DNA from: Frankia alni
GTDB taxonomy: Bacteria > Actinomycetota > Actinomycetes > Frankiales > Frankiaceae
Length of the DNA: 47,752 nt
Assembly: GCA_026225295.1 (NCBI GenBank)
Contig: JAMFSN010000171.1
Span: 1-47,752 of the forward strand
Direction: 5' to 3'
This document shows, piece by piece, positions 23,976 through 31,892 of the stretch. The notes beneath the pieces are model-generated. The model saw nothing but the letters and a program-made list of their open reading frames with translations, did not search any database and was not told where the DNA came from. Made by a program: the position numbers and the translations under genes. Position 1 is the first letter of the stretch. Each line of letters starts with the position of its first letter.

Positions 23976-23996
23976 GGTCACGCATCCCATGTGACC
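23976..23996. promoter_or_regulatory. Inverted repeat upstream of parA
   Basis: GGTCAC (23976-23981) and GTGACC (23991-23996) are perfect six-base arms separated by nine bases, about 32 bp upstream of parA. Candidate parS or par operator. Confidence 0.4.
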
Positions 23997-24050
23997 TACT
24001 GATCGTCCGAGCTGCTCGGCGGATGCCTGGCGGACGTGATTTCGTCGGAA

Positions 24051-24945
24051 TCAGTCCCACCGGACCACGACAGTGCGGCGGACGCCGGTGTCGAGGAGCG
24101 CCTGGGCGCGGTGCTGGCCATTGATGTATTGCCCGTAGCCGTCGGGCGCGATCCCGACGGCGGGGGAGAGCAGGCTTTCGAGCGCGTCCCGCTGCCAGCG
24201 CGGCATGTTGTCGAGGGCGGCAAGAACGTCGGTGGAGGCGGCGATGTCTTCGTCAGCAAGGCCGGCGCGGTGGGCGTCGTCAACGAGCCGGATTGCGGCG
24301 GCAGAGACCTGGTGCCAGTCGCCGCCGTGGTACCAGCAGCACTCCCGGCCGGAGTGGCGGGGAACGATTTGCCGGGCCCATCGACGCCACCACGGTGTCC
24401 CGTTCGGCATGCACTCGGGGGCACGGAAGGGCTCGGGGCGGGGGAGTCGGACGACCAGCATGACGTCGTACCGCAGCTTCGGGTCGGGTTCCTCCGTTCG
24501 CGGCACGTAGCCGCTACCGCGGCCGGGATCGACCTCAGCGCCGGCGAGCTGGGCAAGTTCGCCGGCCGGCAGGGTCCGCCAGCGCGGCCCGCGCAACGTG
24601 TACGGGCCGGTGACCGTGAAGCTGACGAGCTGGAACACGGCGGGATGGTTGTCGGCGTCGGCGAACAGCTGGCGTTGGATCCAGATGGGCGGCTCGACGT
24701 CGTCGGGGAAGTGACGCTCCCAGACCGCTGCCGCATACCGCTCGGCCCGCGTTGACGAGGGACATCCCCTCGTTGTCGGTCTGCGTGGCGATCGCCACTG
24801 GCCGCAGCCCGGGCGCAGTGAACAGCTGCAGCCGAAACGTCGCCGACCGGCCCCGGGCGACCGCGAACATGTGGTCGTCGACGACCCGGGACCGGGCGAC
24901 GAGCGGCGGCCGCTCGGGACACCGGTCGTGATCACCCCTGGGCAC
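24051..24945 (-). pseudogene. Frameshifted ParB-like/QHR-motif protein gene
   Basis: From GTG 24945 the protein reads PPLVARSRVVDDHMFAVARG ... TDNEGMSLVNA. One extra G in a GCGGGCC run near 24746-24748 then shifts the frame, and the rest (ERYAAAVWERHFPDDVEPPI ... to 24051) continues in another frame. Whole, it would be about 295 residues. Notable segments are MPNGTPWWRRWARQIVPRHS and the C-terminal DGYGQYINGQHRAQALLDTG, whose NGQHR recalls ParB-like motifs. Pseudogene or sequencing error; the same kind of break affects the gene at 21364. Confidence 0.65.
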
Positions 24946-25053
24946 GCGTTCGATCGTGACACCCGGGCATCTCCCTGCTGGTCCGGCAGGCCGATTCCCA
25001 CGGATCGAGACATCGCGCGCTCGCGCGTAGGGGACTCCAGAAACTCCCGCATT

Positions 25054-25091
25054 CCACCGGCCCGTGGGAGTCGACTCCCACGGGCCGGTGG
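25054..25091. repeat. Perfect 38-bp palindrome
   Basis: CCACCGGCCCGTGGGAGTC (25054-25072) is followed at once by its exact reverse complement (25073-25091), with a SalI-like GTCGAC at the centre. There is no loop and no T-run. Its length exceeds a usual operator, so a protein-binding or recombination site, or a cruciform, is more likely than a terminator. Confidence 0.85.
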
Positions 25092-25242
25092 GGTGCTCCC
25101 GCGAAACATCCCAGGGCCTGGTCGAAGGTGGTGGTCGACGCGCCGGCGACGCGTGCCGGGGTCCTCCGTGGCGCGGCGGCCCGCCTTTTGGACGGACGGC
25201 AGGTTTGTCCGATTCGCGGTCATCGCCGAGTAATCGCCGGTG

Positions 25243-25449
25243 TCATCGCGGCCGGTCGAGGGCTCCGGACCGGTAGACGAGGGAGTGGACGGCGGCCAGG
25301 GCATCCCACGCGCGCTGGAAACCAGGCGCCCAGGGCGGCTCGTTGGTTCTCGCCCCGAACAGGCCCTGGACGGCCCGGGCGTACGCGGCGGCCGCCGCCC
25401 GGGGATCACTCAGGTCATCCGCTTCGTCGAACGTGTGTTCGGATGCCAT
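25243..25449 (-). CDS. Small hypothetical protein
   Basis: 68 residues (MASEHTFDEADDLSDPRAAA...), acidic then helical, ending WDALAAVHSLVYRSGALDRP. ATG 25449 was chosen; the frame is open far upstream but that part contains the short GTGTCGTGACCG tandem repeats and looks non-coding. No family recognised. Confidence 0.45.
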   Translation of the reverse strand: MASEHTFDEADDLSDPRAAAAAYARAVQGLFGARTNEPPWAPGFQRAWDALAAVHSLVYRSGALDRPR

Positions 25450-26353
25450 GTGGGGAGCATGACGCGGCGACCGCGGCCCACGCAAGGGCTTGCCGTCACT
25501 GTCGTGACCGGTGTCGTGACCGGTGTCGTGAGCCCGATCGCCTCGGACCGCAGGCGCGCAGGTCACACCCCCTGGGCAACCCACCCGGCGAGCGCCGACA
25601 TGTCTCTCCCTGACCCCCGGACCACGCTGATGAGAGGGGGTGGGTGCTGGTCCTCGTCGGCATTGACATCGGAGGCCCGGCCGGGCTCGCGCCACGGCGC
25701 CGGTGGCGCGGGCTGTCGGGGGAGCGCAGCGCCCTGGCCAACCGGCCCGGGCTGGGAGCTGCCTGCCGGGTCCGTTGTCGTCGTGGGCCAGGTCCTCGCC
25801 GACCGCCGGTGGCGCGCCCTGGGGGCCTGGGGGCCTGGGGGCCTGGGAGGTGTCGCGGTACGCGACACCTCCATATGTCCCTTCATGATCGCGGGACCAC
25901 GGCGGGACGGTCTGAGCGCCCCCAGGACGGCCCCGGTAAGCCAAATGGTCGCGGGACGGGAGATCGGCGCTCTGCGGGGCGCTCAGGGCCGCCGCCGGCC
26001 CGGGGGAGGTCCGGCGGCGGCCGACAGATCGTGCCCCGCCGGCCCGGGGATCGGGGCCCCGTTCGCCCGGATCTGTTGTGGCGTAGCGACAACCGGCCGG
26101 CCGAGAAGTCCGACTTCTTCATATCTCGCTGCAACGGCCGTCCTCAGGTGTGCGGTGACGCCCCACCGGCGGACGTGGCCGCTCCCACCCCGGCTGGCCT
26201 GCGCGGGGGAGGTCCGCTGGGAGCGTCCGACCGGGCCCGTGATGACCCGGGGGCCGTCTATGGGGCCGCCGCCGGACTCGGTACCAGTCAGGGGGGCGGA
26301 ACGTGAGTCAAGCGTGAGTGATCCACTTTGCCGGCGTGGCATCGTCGTCCCCC
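25450..26353. other. Non-coding block with G-quadruplex motif and hairpins
   Basis: No convincing gene. It holds GTGTCGTGACCG-type tandem repeats (about 25501-25530), a G-quadruplex motif of three GGGGGCCT units plus GGG (25821-25847), a hairpin with 12-bp arms GGAGGTGTCGCG (25846-25872), a second hairpin with 12-bp arms GGCCGCCGCCGG (25987-26022), and a short palindrome at 26104-26118. A possible second cis-acting locus, origin or transfer site. Confidence 0.5.
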
Positions 26354-26515
26354 ATGACGCGACACGAGGACAGCGGCACTGACGCCGACGACGTAGCGAC
26401 TCTGCCCATGTCTGGCCTGTCCAGCGACGACGCGGACATGGTTCGGCGGGAAATCGAGCGCCAGGAGCGCGCCGGGGGCGCCTTCCGGGTGGGCGGATAC
26501 GGCTGGGATGACTGA
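26354..26515 (+). CDS. Small acidic protein
   Basis: 53 residues (MTRHEDSGTDADDVATLPMS...) with one helix (SSDDADMVRREIERQERAGG) and a glycine/aromatic tail. ATG 26354 was chosen over 26318; neither has a clear ribosome site. Possibly real, since the composition is protein-like, but no partner or family is visible. Confidence 0.4.
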   Translation: MTRHEDSGTDADDVATLPMSGLSSDDADMVRREIERQERAGGAFRVGGYGWDD

Positions 26516-26630
26516 CGCGACCCCGTCTGGAGGGGAGCGCCTGACCGGCCGCGATGACACCGGTGATGACATCCGCGATGACCCTGGGAGCGCGCTCCCA
26601 CGGGTACCCGGGCGACGGGGCGCGTCTCCT

Positions 26631-27041
26631 TCAGTCCAGGTCCCCGGACACCACCGCGTGCAGGAGTTCGCCGAGCATGCCCCACCACCACGCGGCGACG
26701 TCGGCGGTGACATCCGTGGTGGCGAGCCGGCGGACCGTTTCGGCCGCCGCCCACAGGTAGTACGGCCGGTCCCGGTGGGTCACCAGGCTCGGCAGGGCGT
26801 CCACCATCACCTGGCCCAGGACGTCGGCGTACCGGGTCGGGTCCTCAGCGGTGCGCATCCACCACCCGATCCGTCCCGCCGCGTCCCGGTCGGCGTCGTC
26901 CGGGACCCATGCGCCTGACCGCAGCGCCCGCTCGGCATCGGCCAGCGCCGTTTCGACCGCGACCACCGGGTCGCCGCCGCCGCCGGGAACGTCCGGCCAC
27001 ACTCCGGGTAACAGCGCCTCCCACGGCGGCGGATCAGTCAC
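26631..27041 (-). CDS. Hypothetical protein, tryptophan-rich
   Basis: 136 residues, helical and tryptophan-rich (GRIGWWMRTAEDPTRYADVL, DRPYYLWAAAETVRRLATTD, VAAWWWGMLGELLHAVVSGD). GTG 27041 starts it, about 130 bp after the gene at 27174. Soluble and alpha-helical by inspection; no domain recognised. Confidence 0.6.
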   Translation of the reverse strand: MTDPPPWEALLPGVWPDVPGGGGDPVVAVETALADAERALRSGAWVPDDADRDAAGRIGWWMRTAEDPTRYADVLGQVMVDALPSLVTHRDRPYYLWAAAETVRRLATTDVTADVAAWWWGMLGELLHAVVSGDLD

Positions 27042-27173
27042 AACCGGGCACAGTAACCGCGCGCCTGCGGCGGCCGGGCCCGGTAGCGGGCAACGGTCGG
27101 CCGGGGTCGGACACGCGCGACGGCGCCCACCGCCCCCGGTCGGGGGATGGAGGTCGCTACCGCTACCGCCGGC

Positions 27174-27380
27174 CTACCGCCGTCGGGCCCGTTGGATCGC
27201 GCGGATCTCGCCGCGCAGCTCGGCGCTGGACTGCTCCAGCTCGGCAGTCTCCCCGGGCGACAGGTCACCGCGGCGTTGGTGGCGCTCGTTGGCTTCGATC
27301 TGGGTCTGCCGGTCGGCCTGCTGTTCCGCGAGTTCGGCGCGTTGTTGGGCGATCAGGGCGGCGAGGTCATCGGTCGCCAT
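27174..27380 (-). CDS. Small coiled-coil protein
   Basis: 68 residues almost entirely coiled coil (LIAQQRAELAEQQADRQTQI, then GETAELEQSSAELRGEIRAI) with a basic end. AGGAGACCTCCC precedes ATG 27380, which overlaps the upstream gene by 14 bases. Confidence 0.6.
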   Translation of the reverse strand: MATDDLAALIAQQRAELAEQQADRQTQIEANERHQRRGDLSPGETAELEQSSAELRGEIRAIQRARRR

Positions 27381-27723
27381 GGGAGGTCTCCTCCTGGTGG
27401 GCGCCGGCGGAGCCGCCCCGCGCGGTGTGGTTGTCCTCGATCCGGCGGACCTTGGCGGCCCACTCCTCACCGGAGCGGCTACCGCGCACGTCGCCCCGCA
27501 GGGTCCGGTAGGCCTCGTGATCGTCGGCGTGCGCCTCGATCTCGGACCCCACCTGGGCGGCGGCGGCGAAGTCCTGGCCGTCGTAAAGGTGGACGTCGCG
27601 CAGGTGATCGTGCACGGAGCCCATCGCGGTGCTCCTTTCGAGGTAGGCCCGGCGGGCGGCGTCGGCGATCTCACGGCCGGCCGGGGTCGCGCGGAATGCG
27701 TCGGCGTTCATCGGGATGCCCAT
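27367..27723 (-). CDS. Hypothetical protein
   Basis: 118 residues (MGIPMNADAFRATPAGREIA...), helical and charged, ending EEWAAKVRRIEDNHTARGGS. ATG 27723 shares one base with the upstream stop (TGATG), showing translational coupling. Family unknown. Confidence 0.6.
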   Translation of the reverse strand: MGIPMNADAFRATPAGREIADAARRAYLERSTAMGSVHDHLRDVHLYDGQDFAAAAQVGSEIEAHADDHEAYRTLRGDVRGSRSGEEWAAKVRRIEDNHTARGGSAGAHQEETSHGDR

Positions 27724-28010
27724 CACGCGCCCGCCGCGTCGGTCGCGTCGAGCCGCCTGGCTTCGGCGTACCGGTCCTGCGCGGCGAGGATCTCCACGCT
27801 CGTCCGGACCGGGACCAGGGCGTCGTCGACCTGCTCCAGCCACCGGACCGCGTCATCGGCCAGGCCCTCCTCGTCGCCGGCGTAGCTGTCGGCATCGACC
27901 GCCCGGGCCGCGTCCAGCAGAAGTGTCACGGCCGCCAGCAGGCCGGCTCGCAGCGCTGGCCGGTCCACCACTGGCACAGCCGGCGTGATTGTCGTCGTCG
28001 TCTCCGTCAC
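27723..28010 (-). CDS. Hypothetical helical protein
   Basis: 95 residues; helices RPALRAGLLAAVTLLLDAAR and EEGLADDAVRWLEQVDDALV. GTG 28010 overlaps the HTH gene's stop (GTGA). Possibly a partner of that regulator; no domain recognised. Confidence 0.6.
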   Translation of the reverse strand: MTETTTTITPAVPVVDRPALRAGLLAAVTLLLDAARAVDADSYAGDEEGLADDAVRWLEQVDDALVPVRTSVEILAAQDRYAEARRLDATDAAGA

Positions 28011-28648
28011 TGGAACGTCCTTTCCGTGGTGCGGCTGAACCGTTCGGCGGCGGCCTGCCGGCTGACGCCCAACGTCTGGCCGATCTGCTCCCAGGTCGCG
28101 CCGTTGGCCCGGGCGGCCCTCGCGGCCGCATGGGTCAAGGCGTCGACCCGGCCGGCCGCCTGACGCAGCAGGACCAGCGCGGCGAGCGGCCGGTCGTCGG
28201 CGAGGGTGGCCACGTCGTCGAGCACGGCGGTCAGCTCACCGGCCAGACGCTCCGGAGGCGCGGCGGCCGCCAGCGGATCCACGTGGGTCTTCCAGTCCGT
28301 GTAGGCGGCGGCGGCGACCGTGGTGCCGCTGTCGGCGATGGGGACCAGAATCTCGGCATCCTCGGCGTGGTAGCCGCGAGCGTCATCGGCGTCGAGCGCG
28401 CCCTCGTGCTGGACAGACCTGGTCGACGAACGCTCCCACCGCTTCCCGACCCATCCGCAGACGCACATGGTCTGCCAGCCCACGACCTGCCACCACGGCA
28501 CGACCGTGTCCTGCGCCGAGGTGCGGCCCATCTGCGTGGTCACGCCGACGGTGCTCGACGTGCCGCTGGTCTGCCCGTCGGCGGTGACGAACGCGGCGTA
28601 CCCCTCGTGGGCCTCGTACAGGCCCTCACCTTCGACGATCCAGCCCAT
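28007..28648 (-). CDS. HTH protein heading a four-gene operon
   Basis: 213 residues. N-terminal strand-rich region with a CxC (MCVCGWVGKRWERS), a helical middle (PLAALVLLRQAAGRVDALTH) and a C-terminal HTH (RANGATWEQIGQTLGVSRQA, then AAERFSRTTER). ATG 28648 has GGAGG eight bases upstream; the open frame extends further but crosses the direct repeats described at 28666. Probably regulates its own operon through those repeats. Confidence 0.65.
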   Translation of the reverse strand: MGWIVEGEGLYEAHEGYAAFVTADGQTSGTSSTVGVTTQMGRTSAQDTVVPWWQVVGWQTMCVCGWVGKRWERSSTRSVQHEGALDADDARGYHAEDAEILVPIADSGTTVAAAAYTDWKTHVDPLAAAAPPERLAGELTAVLDDVATLADDRPLAALVLLRQAAGRVDALTHAAARAARANGATWEQIGQTLGVSRQAAAERFSRTTERTFQ

Positions 28649-28665
28649 CCGCCCCACCTCCGATC

Positions 28666-28733
28666 TGTCAAGGTTCCTTGCGTCACGACCTACTGTCGTC
28701 ACCCCACCAACCCTTGTCAAGGTTCCTTGCGTC
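28666..28733 (-). promoter_or_regulatory. Promoter region with 19-bp direct repeats
   Basis: TGTCAAGGTTCCTTGCGTC occurs at 28666-28684 and 28715-28733, centre to centre 49 bp. On the minus strand each copy reads ...AAGGAACCTTGACA, so both include a TTGACA -35-like box upstream of the HTH operon. Likely repressor sites overlapping the promoter. Confidence 0.6.
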
Positions 28734-28738
28734 GTCGC

Positions 28739-28756
28739 GGTCGTCACGTGACGACC
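28739..28756. repeat. 18-bp CACGTG palindrome, copy 1
   Basis: GGTCGTCACGTGACGACC, perfect palindrome, between the divergent HTH operon and the gene at 28783. Variant copy 2 at 28789-28806 differs at two positions (GATCGTCACGTGATGACC), and perfect copy 3 is at 29098-29115. Confidence 0.75.
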
Positions 28757-28782
28757 GTGGGCGGGCGCGGTACGGTGCCGGC

Positions 28783-29610
28783 ATGACCGATCGTCACGTG
28801 ATGACCGTGGAGGCGGGCCGCTGCGCCTGCGGCCAGCCGTTGCCGCCCCCGCCGACGGGGGGCGGCCGGGCCCGGGCGTACTGCTCCCGGGCCTGCCAGC
28901 AACGGGCCTACCGGACCCGGACCGACCCCGCCCCCGACCCGGCCAGCGTGGCCGGGCTCCTGACCGCCGTGCGCCGGGTCGCGGCCGCCCTGGACGCCGG
29001 CCACCCGGCCGACCCCGGCGACCTCGCCACGGTCCGCGACGACACCGCCGGCCTGCTGGCCCGCGCCGGGCACCCCGCCGCCGAACCCGCCCCTTCCGGT
29101 CGTCACGTGACGACCGCCGGGACGGCCCGCGGTGACGCGGCCGCCGAACCCGCCGCCGGCTCCCGGCACCGGGAGGACGGCCCCCCCGCTCCCGTCGCGA
29201 CCCCTGCGCCCGCTCCGGTGGCGGCGGCCGCCCCGCCCCGGACCCCCCCGGCGCGCCGGCCGGCGCGGATGACGGTGACCGGCCCCGACGGGCTGCGGCG
29301 CACCGTCGGCCCGGAGACGGCCGCCGCCATCCGCGCGGTCACGGCCGCCCCCACCGGCCAGGTTCCCGCCCTGGCCCGCTCCGGGCGGGACCCCACCGGC
29401 TGGACGGTGACCCTCGACGGCGTCGTGCTGGGCACCCTGGCCCCCCGCCGGACCCTGCGCGGCGGCGTCGGGGGCTGGCAACCCCACTTCCCCGGCCCGG
29501 GCGCCCTCGCCGTACCCGGCGGGGAACGCCCGACCCGGGACGCGGCCGCCCTCGCCCTGGCCGCCGCCCTCGACCGGATGCACCGCCGCCGGGGCCGGCC
29601 CCGCGGATAA
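28783..29610 (+). CDS. Zinc-finger protein with proline/alanine-rich linker
   Basis: 275 residues. The N-terminus holds a zinc-knuckle (CACGQPL ... YCSRACQQRAYRTR, about 12-42), like small finger proteins of actinomycetes. A disordered linker and a C-terminal domain (TVTGPDGLRRTVGPETAAAI, then GWTVTLDGVVLGTLAPRRTL and GGWQPHFPGPGALAVPGGER) follow. ATG 28783 was chosen; ATG 28801 is possible. Two of the three 18-bp CACGTG palindromes lie inside its coding region and encode RHVMT and RHVTT. It may bind that site, but this is inference. Confidence 0.6.
   Translation: MTDRHVMTVEAGRCACGQPLPPPPTGGGRARAYCSRACQQRAYRTRTDPAPDPASVAGLLTAVRRVAAALDAGHPADPGDLATVRDDTAGLLARAGHPAAEPAPSGRHVTTAGTARGDAAAEPAAGSRHREDGPPAPVATPAPAPVAAAAPPRTPPARRPARMTVTGPDGLRRTVGPETAAAIRAVTAAPTGQVPALARSGRDPTGWTVTLDGVVLGTLAPRRTLRGGVGGWQPHFPGPGALAVPGGERPTRDAAALALAAALDRMHRRRGRPRG
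29098..29115. repeat. 18-bp CACGTG palindrome, copy 3
   Basis: A second perfect copy of GGTCGTCACGTGACGACC, inside the coding region of the zinc-finger gene, 359 bp from copy 1. Confidence 0.75.
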
Positions 29611-29674
29611 CCCGCTCGGCGTCCCTCAGAGCCGTTTCGACCGCGAGCGGCCCCCGCCCGGGGGGACACCGAGG

Positions 29675-29797
29675 TCAGCTCAGGACCGTCACGATCCAGG
29701 CCGAGATCAGGCCGCCGGACACGGCGAGCACCAGGCCGAGGACGACGTTCCTCGCCAGCCAGACGAGGACGGATTGGGCATGACGGGGTAGCTTCAC
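29675..29797 (-). CDS. 40-residue membrane microprotein
   Basis: From GTG 29797 the frame reads VKLPRHAQSVLVWLARNVVL then GLVLAVSGGLISAWIVTVLS and stops at 29675. AGGAAGG lies eight bases upstream. A basic amphipathic start followed by one clear membrane helix is typical of small membrane peptides, including type I toxins, but no toxin family is recognised. Confidence 0.55.
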   Translation of the reverse strand: MKLPRHAQSVLVWLARNVVLGLVLAVSGGLISAWIVTVLS

Positions 29798-30003
29798 GGC
29801 GCGGCCTTCCTGGAGGTCCGAGCCCCGGTCCGCGTCACTCCTGCCAGGGATTTCCAGACGCGGCCCGGGGCACTCTTGCGTTCAGACCGCAACATAGGAC
29901 GGTCGGTGCGGTCGGCCCCGCATCGACCGTCCTCAAGGTCCACCGACCCGCCGTTTGCGTGACCGCAAGCCGCATGCCGTTTGACCAGGGGAAATAGACA
30001 CAC
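29794..30003 (-). CDS. Possible small basic protein upstream of the microprotein
   Basis: 69 residues (VCLFPLVKRHAACGHANGGS...) from GTG 30003, ending in a GTGA overlap with the microprotein, the coupling style used all over this plasmid. The composition is ambiguous and there is no strong ribosome site. Confidence 0.3.
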   Translation of the reverse strand: MCLFPLVKRHAACGHANGGSVDLEDGRCGADRTDRPMLRSERKSAPGRVWKSLAGVTRTGARTSRKAAP

Positions 30004-30316
30004 CGGTAGCTATCTGTGCTGGTCACGTAGCCGTACCTGTTCGGTAGATCAAGACGAAGTCCAGCAGGTGTATCCGCGCAGGCCAGACCGCGATCAAGGC
30101 CAGTTGCGGCATGCGATTTTCTTCGAGGCCCACATCGACCAGGTCGCCCCCTAGCCCAGCTGATATCCGGGGACCAACAACGCCCATCTACGCGGGGGGA
30201 GACCCCCGGTCGTTTCGCCGTATATGCCGGGTTTTCCAGCGCCCGGGAACCAATTCCGGCGGGCGCTATTCGGGCGTCAGGACCGGCGAAACTGGCGGGG
30301 GCGTACAACATCGCGT
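30004..30316. other. Intergenic region before the pentapeptide gene
   Basis: No gene seen apart from a possible N-terminal extension of the pentapeptide protein from ATG 30224. It contains copy A of an 18-bp repeat, TTTCCAGCGCCCGGGAAC, at 30233-30250. Probably the promoter region of the downstream gene. Confidence 0.4.
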
Positions 30317-31333
30317 GTGGCGCGGGGGAGTGTTCGACGGTGGTGGCGGTTGCGGTGGTGGCTGCCGCCGCTGGCGGTCGGTGGGATCGGTCTCGAGGTC
30401 GCGCTCGGGTTCTTATGGGCCGACGCTCCGGACCTGTACGCGGCGACCACCGCCGGCGACGGGCGAGCGCAGGCGATCGCGTTGACCCGGACCGGGATCC
30501 TGACCGTCGGCGCCGGGCTGATCGCGTTGGCGGCGGCGGTCGCGAACCTGTTGGAAAGCCGGCGGGCCACCAACCTGACCCACGAGCGGGAACGCGAAGG
30601 CCAGGTGACCGAGCGGTACACAGCCGCGGTCGGCCAACTCGGCTCCGAGACCCTCGACGTCCGGCTCGGCGGGATCTACGCCCTGGAACGGATCGCGGTC
30701 GACTCGGCCGCCGACCACCGCACCGTCGTCGAGGTCCTGTCGGCGTTCGTCCGCGAGCACACCATCCCCGGTCGGGCCGGAACACTTCGCCGCGACCGCC
30801 GACCGCCGACGCTGCCGACCCCGGCCGAACGCGCCGCCAGCGCTCCCGCCACCGGCCCGAACGCGGTCGGGCTTGATACCGACATCCAAGCTGCCCTCAC
30901 CGTCCTAGGCCGACTCCCCTCCCGCAAGCTGATCGCCCGAGGCGACCTCACTGGTGCCCAACTGGTCGGAGCCCAACTCGTCGGGGCGAAGTTGACCGGT
31001 GCCGAGCTGATCGGGGCGAATCTCACCGGCGCCATTCTGTTCGGGGCAGACCTCACCAGGGCCGAGATGCTCGGCGCGAAGTTGACCGGTGCCGAGCTGA
31101 TTGAGGCGGACCTCACCGGCGCCAACCTGGACCGGGCAGACCTCACCAGTGCCGAGATGTCTCAGGCGGATCTCGCCGGCGCCCACCTGGAGAAGGCGGA
31201 TCTCACCGGGGTGGAGGGATTGTGGACGGACCAGGTCGCGGCCGCAGAGGGGGATGAGTTCACCCGGTTGCCGGCCGGAGTGGCTCGACCAAAGTGGTGG
31301 CCCCCACCGGCGGTCCTGCCGGAGGACGACTGA
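30317..31333 (+). CDS. Membrane pentapeptide-repeat protein
   Basis: 338 residues from GTG 30317 (ATG 30224 is an alternative). Two membrane helices (PLAVGGIGLEVALGFLW and ILTVGAGLIALAAAVANLLE) precede the motif typical of actinomycete pentapeptide membrane proteins (VTERYTAAVGQLGSETLDVR, then LGGIYALERIAVDS). About fifteen A(D/N/E)LxG-type five-residue repeats follow (GDLTGAQLVGAQLVGAKLTG...), which should form a right-handed quadrilateral helix. Close repetition of its DNA may allow slippage. A second, degenerate copy of its C-terminus lies downstream. Function unknown; some relatives mimic DNA, but that is not shown here. Confidence 0.85.
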   Translation: MARGSVRRWWRLRWWLPPLAVGGIGLEVALGFLWADAPDLYAATTAGDGRAQAIALTRTGILTVGAGLIALAAAVANLLESRRATNLTHEREREGQVTERYTAAVGQLGSETLDVRLGGIYALERIAVDSAADHRTVVEVLSAFVREHTIPGRAGTLRRDRRPPTLPTPAERAASAPATGPNAVGLDTDIQAALTVLGRLPSRKLIARGDLTGAQLVGAQLVGAKLTGAELIGANLTGAILFGADLTRAEMLGAKLTGAELIEADLTGANLDRADLTSAEMSQADLAGAHLEKADLTGVEGLWTDQVAAAEGDEFTRLPAGVARPKWWPPPAVLPEDD

Positions 31334-31426
31334 GAACCGGCCGGGCGGTGCCCGGGTACGTCTGATTTCCAGCCCTGGTCGCAGTCCTCGGCGGCTACGT
31401 CGCGCTGGTCACGATCGACCTGATGA

Positions 31427-31619
31427 CGGGTCCTCGGCCCCGACCACCCCGACACCCTGGCCACCCGGAACAACCTGGCCTCGTGGCGGGGTGAGGCGGG
31501 GGACGCGGCCGTTGGCGGAGCGGGTCGCGGCCGCGCGGGGCGATGAGCGGACCCGGTTGCCGGTGGGGATGGACCGGCCGGCGTCGTGGCCGCCGGAAGC
31601 TCCCCCCGAGGGCGACTAA
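31427..31619 (+). pseudogene. Debris: TPR fragment and second pentapeptide-protein C-terminus
   Basis: One frame (from 31433) reads LGPDHPDTLATRNNLASWRG, the hallmark of TPR_10 repeats, then stops. A second frame (31512-31619) reads LAERVAAARGDERTRLPVGM then DRPASWPPEAPPEGD. This parallels the end of the intact pentapeptide protein (VAAAEGDEFTRLPAGVARPK...). Both are remnants of genes removed by deletion. Confidence 0.6.
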
Positions 31620-31649
31620 GGCCGAGCATCGCGGCGCCGTTTTGTCCAG

Positions 31650-31667
31650 TTTCCAGCGCCCGGGAAC
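31650..31667. repeat. 18-bp direct repeat, copy B
   Basis: TTTCCAGCGCCCGGGAAC is identical to 30233-30250 and is followed by partly matching sequence (CGAGCGTCA against CGGGCGTCA). It marks where a second pentapeptide gene may once have started. Confidence 0.65.
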
Positions 31668-31892
31668 GGATCGGGCGGGGAAGATTATCGAGCGTCAAGG
31701 CTCCGGACCAGGCAACTCTCGCGAGACGTTCGACAAGAGTCGCGGGACGACGCCCGCCGCTCCAGTCATGAGGGTGACCCCAAGATGACTGCTGTTCTCC
31801 CGAGGGTCACAATTCTCACGCAAAGCAGCGACGAGGCGACTGGCCGCGCTTAAAGTGACCTCGCTACCGTCCACATCGGGGGAGGGGATGGT

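Noticed and set aside
23820-24124. Plus-strand frames opposite parA and the broken gene
   Set aside because: They mirror well-supported minus-strand genes and have no recognisable motif.
28744-29583. Minus-strand glycine-rich frame opposite the zinc-finger gene
   Set aside because: Its composition is typical of an antisense shadow, while the plus strand has zinc knuckles and a folded C-terminus.
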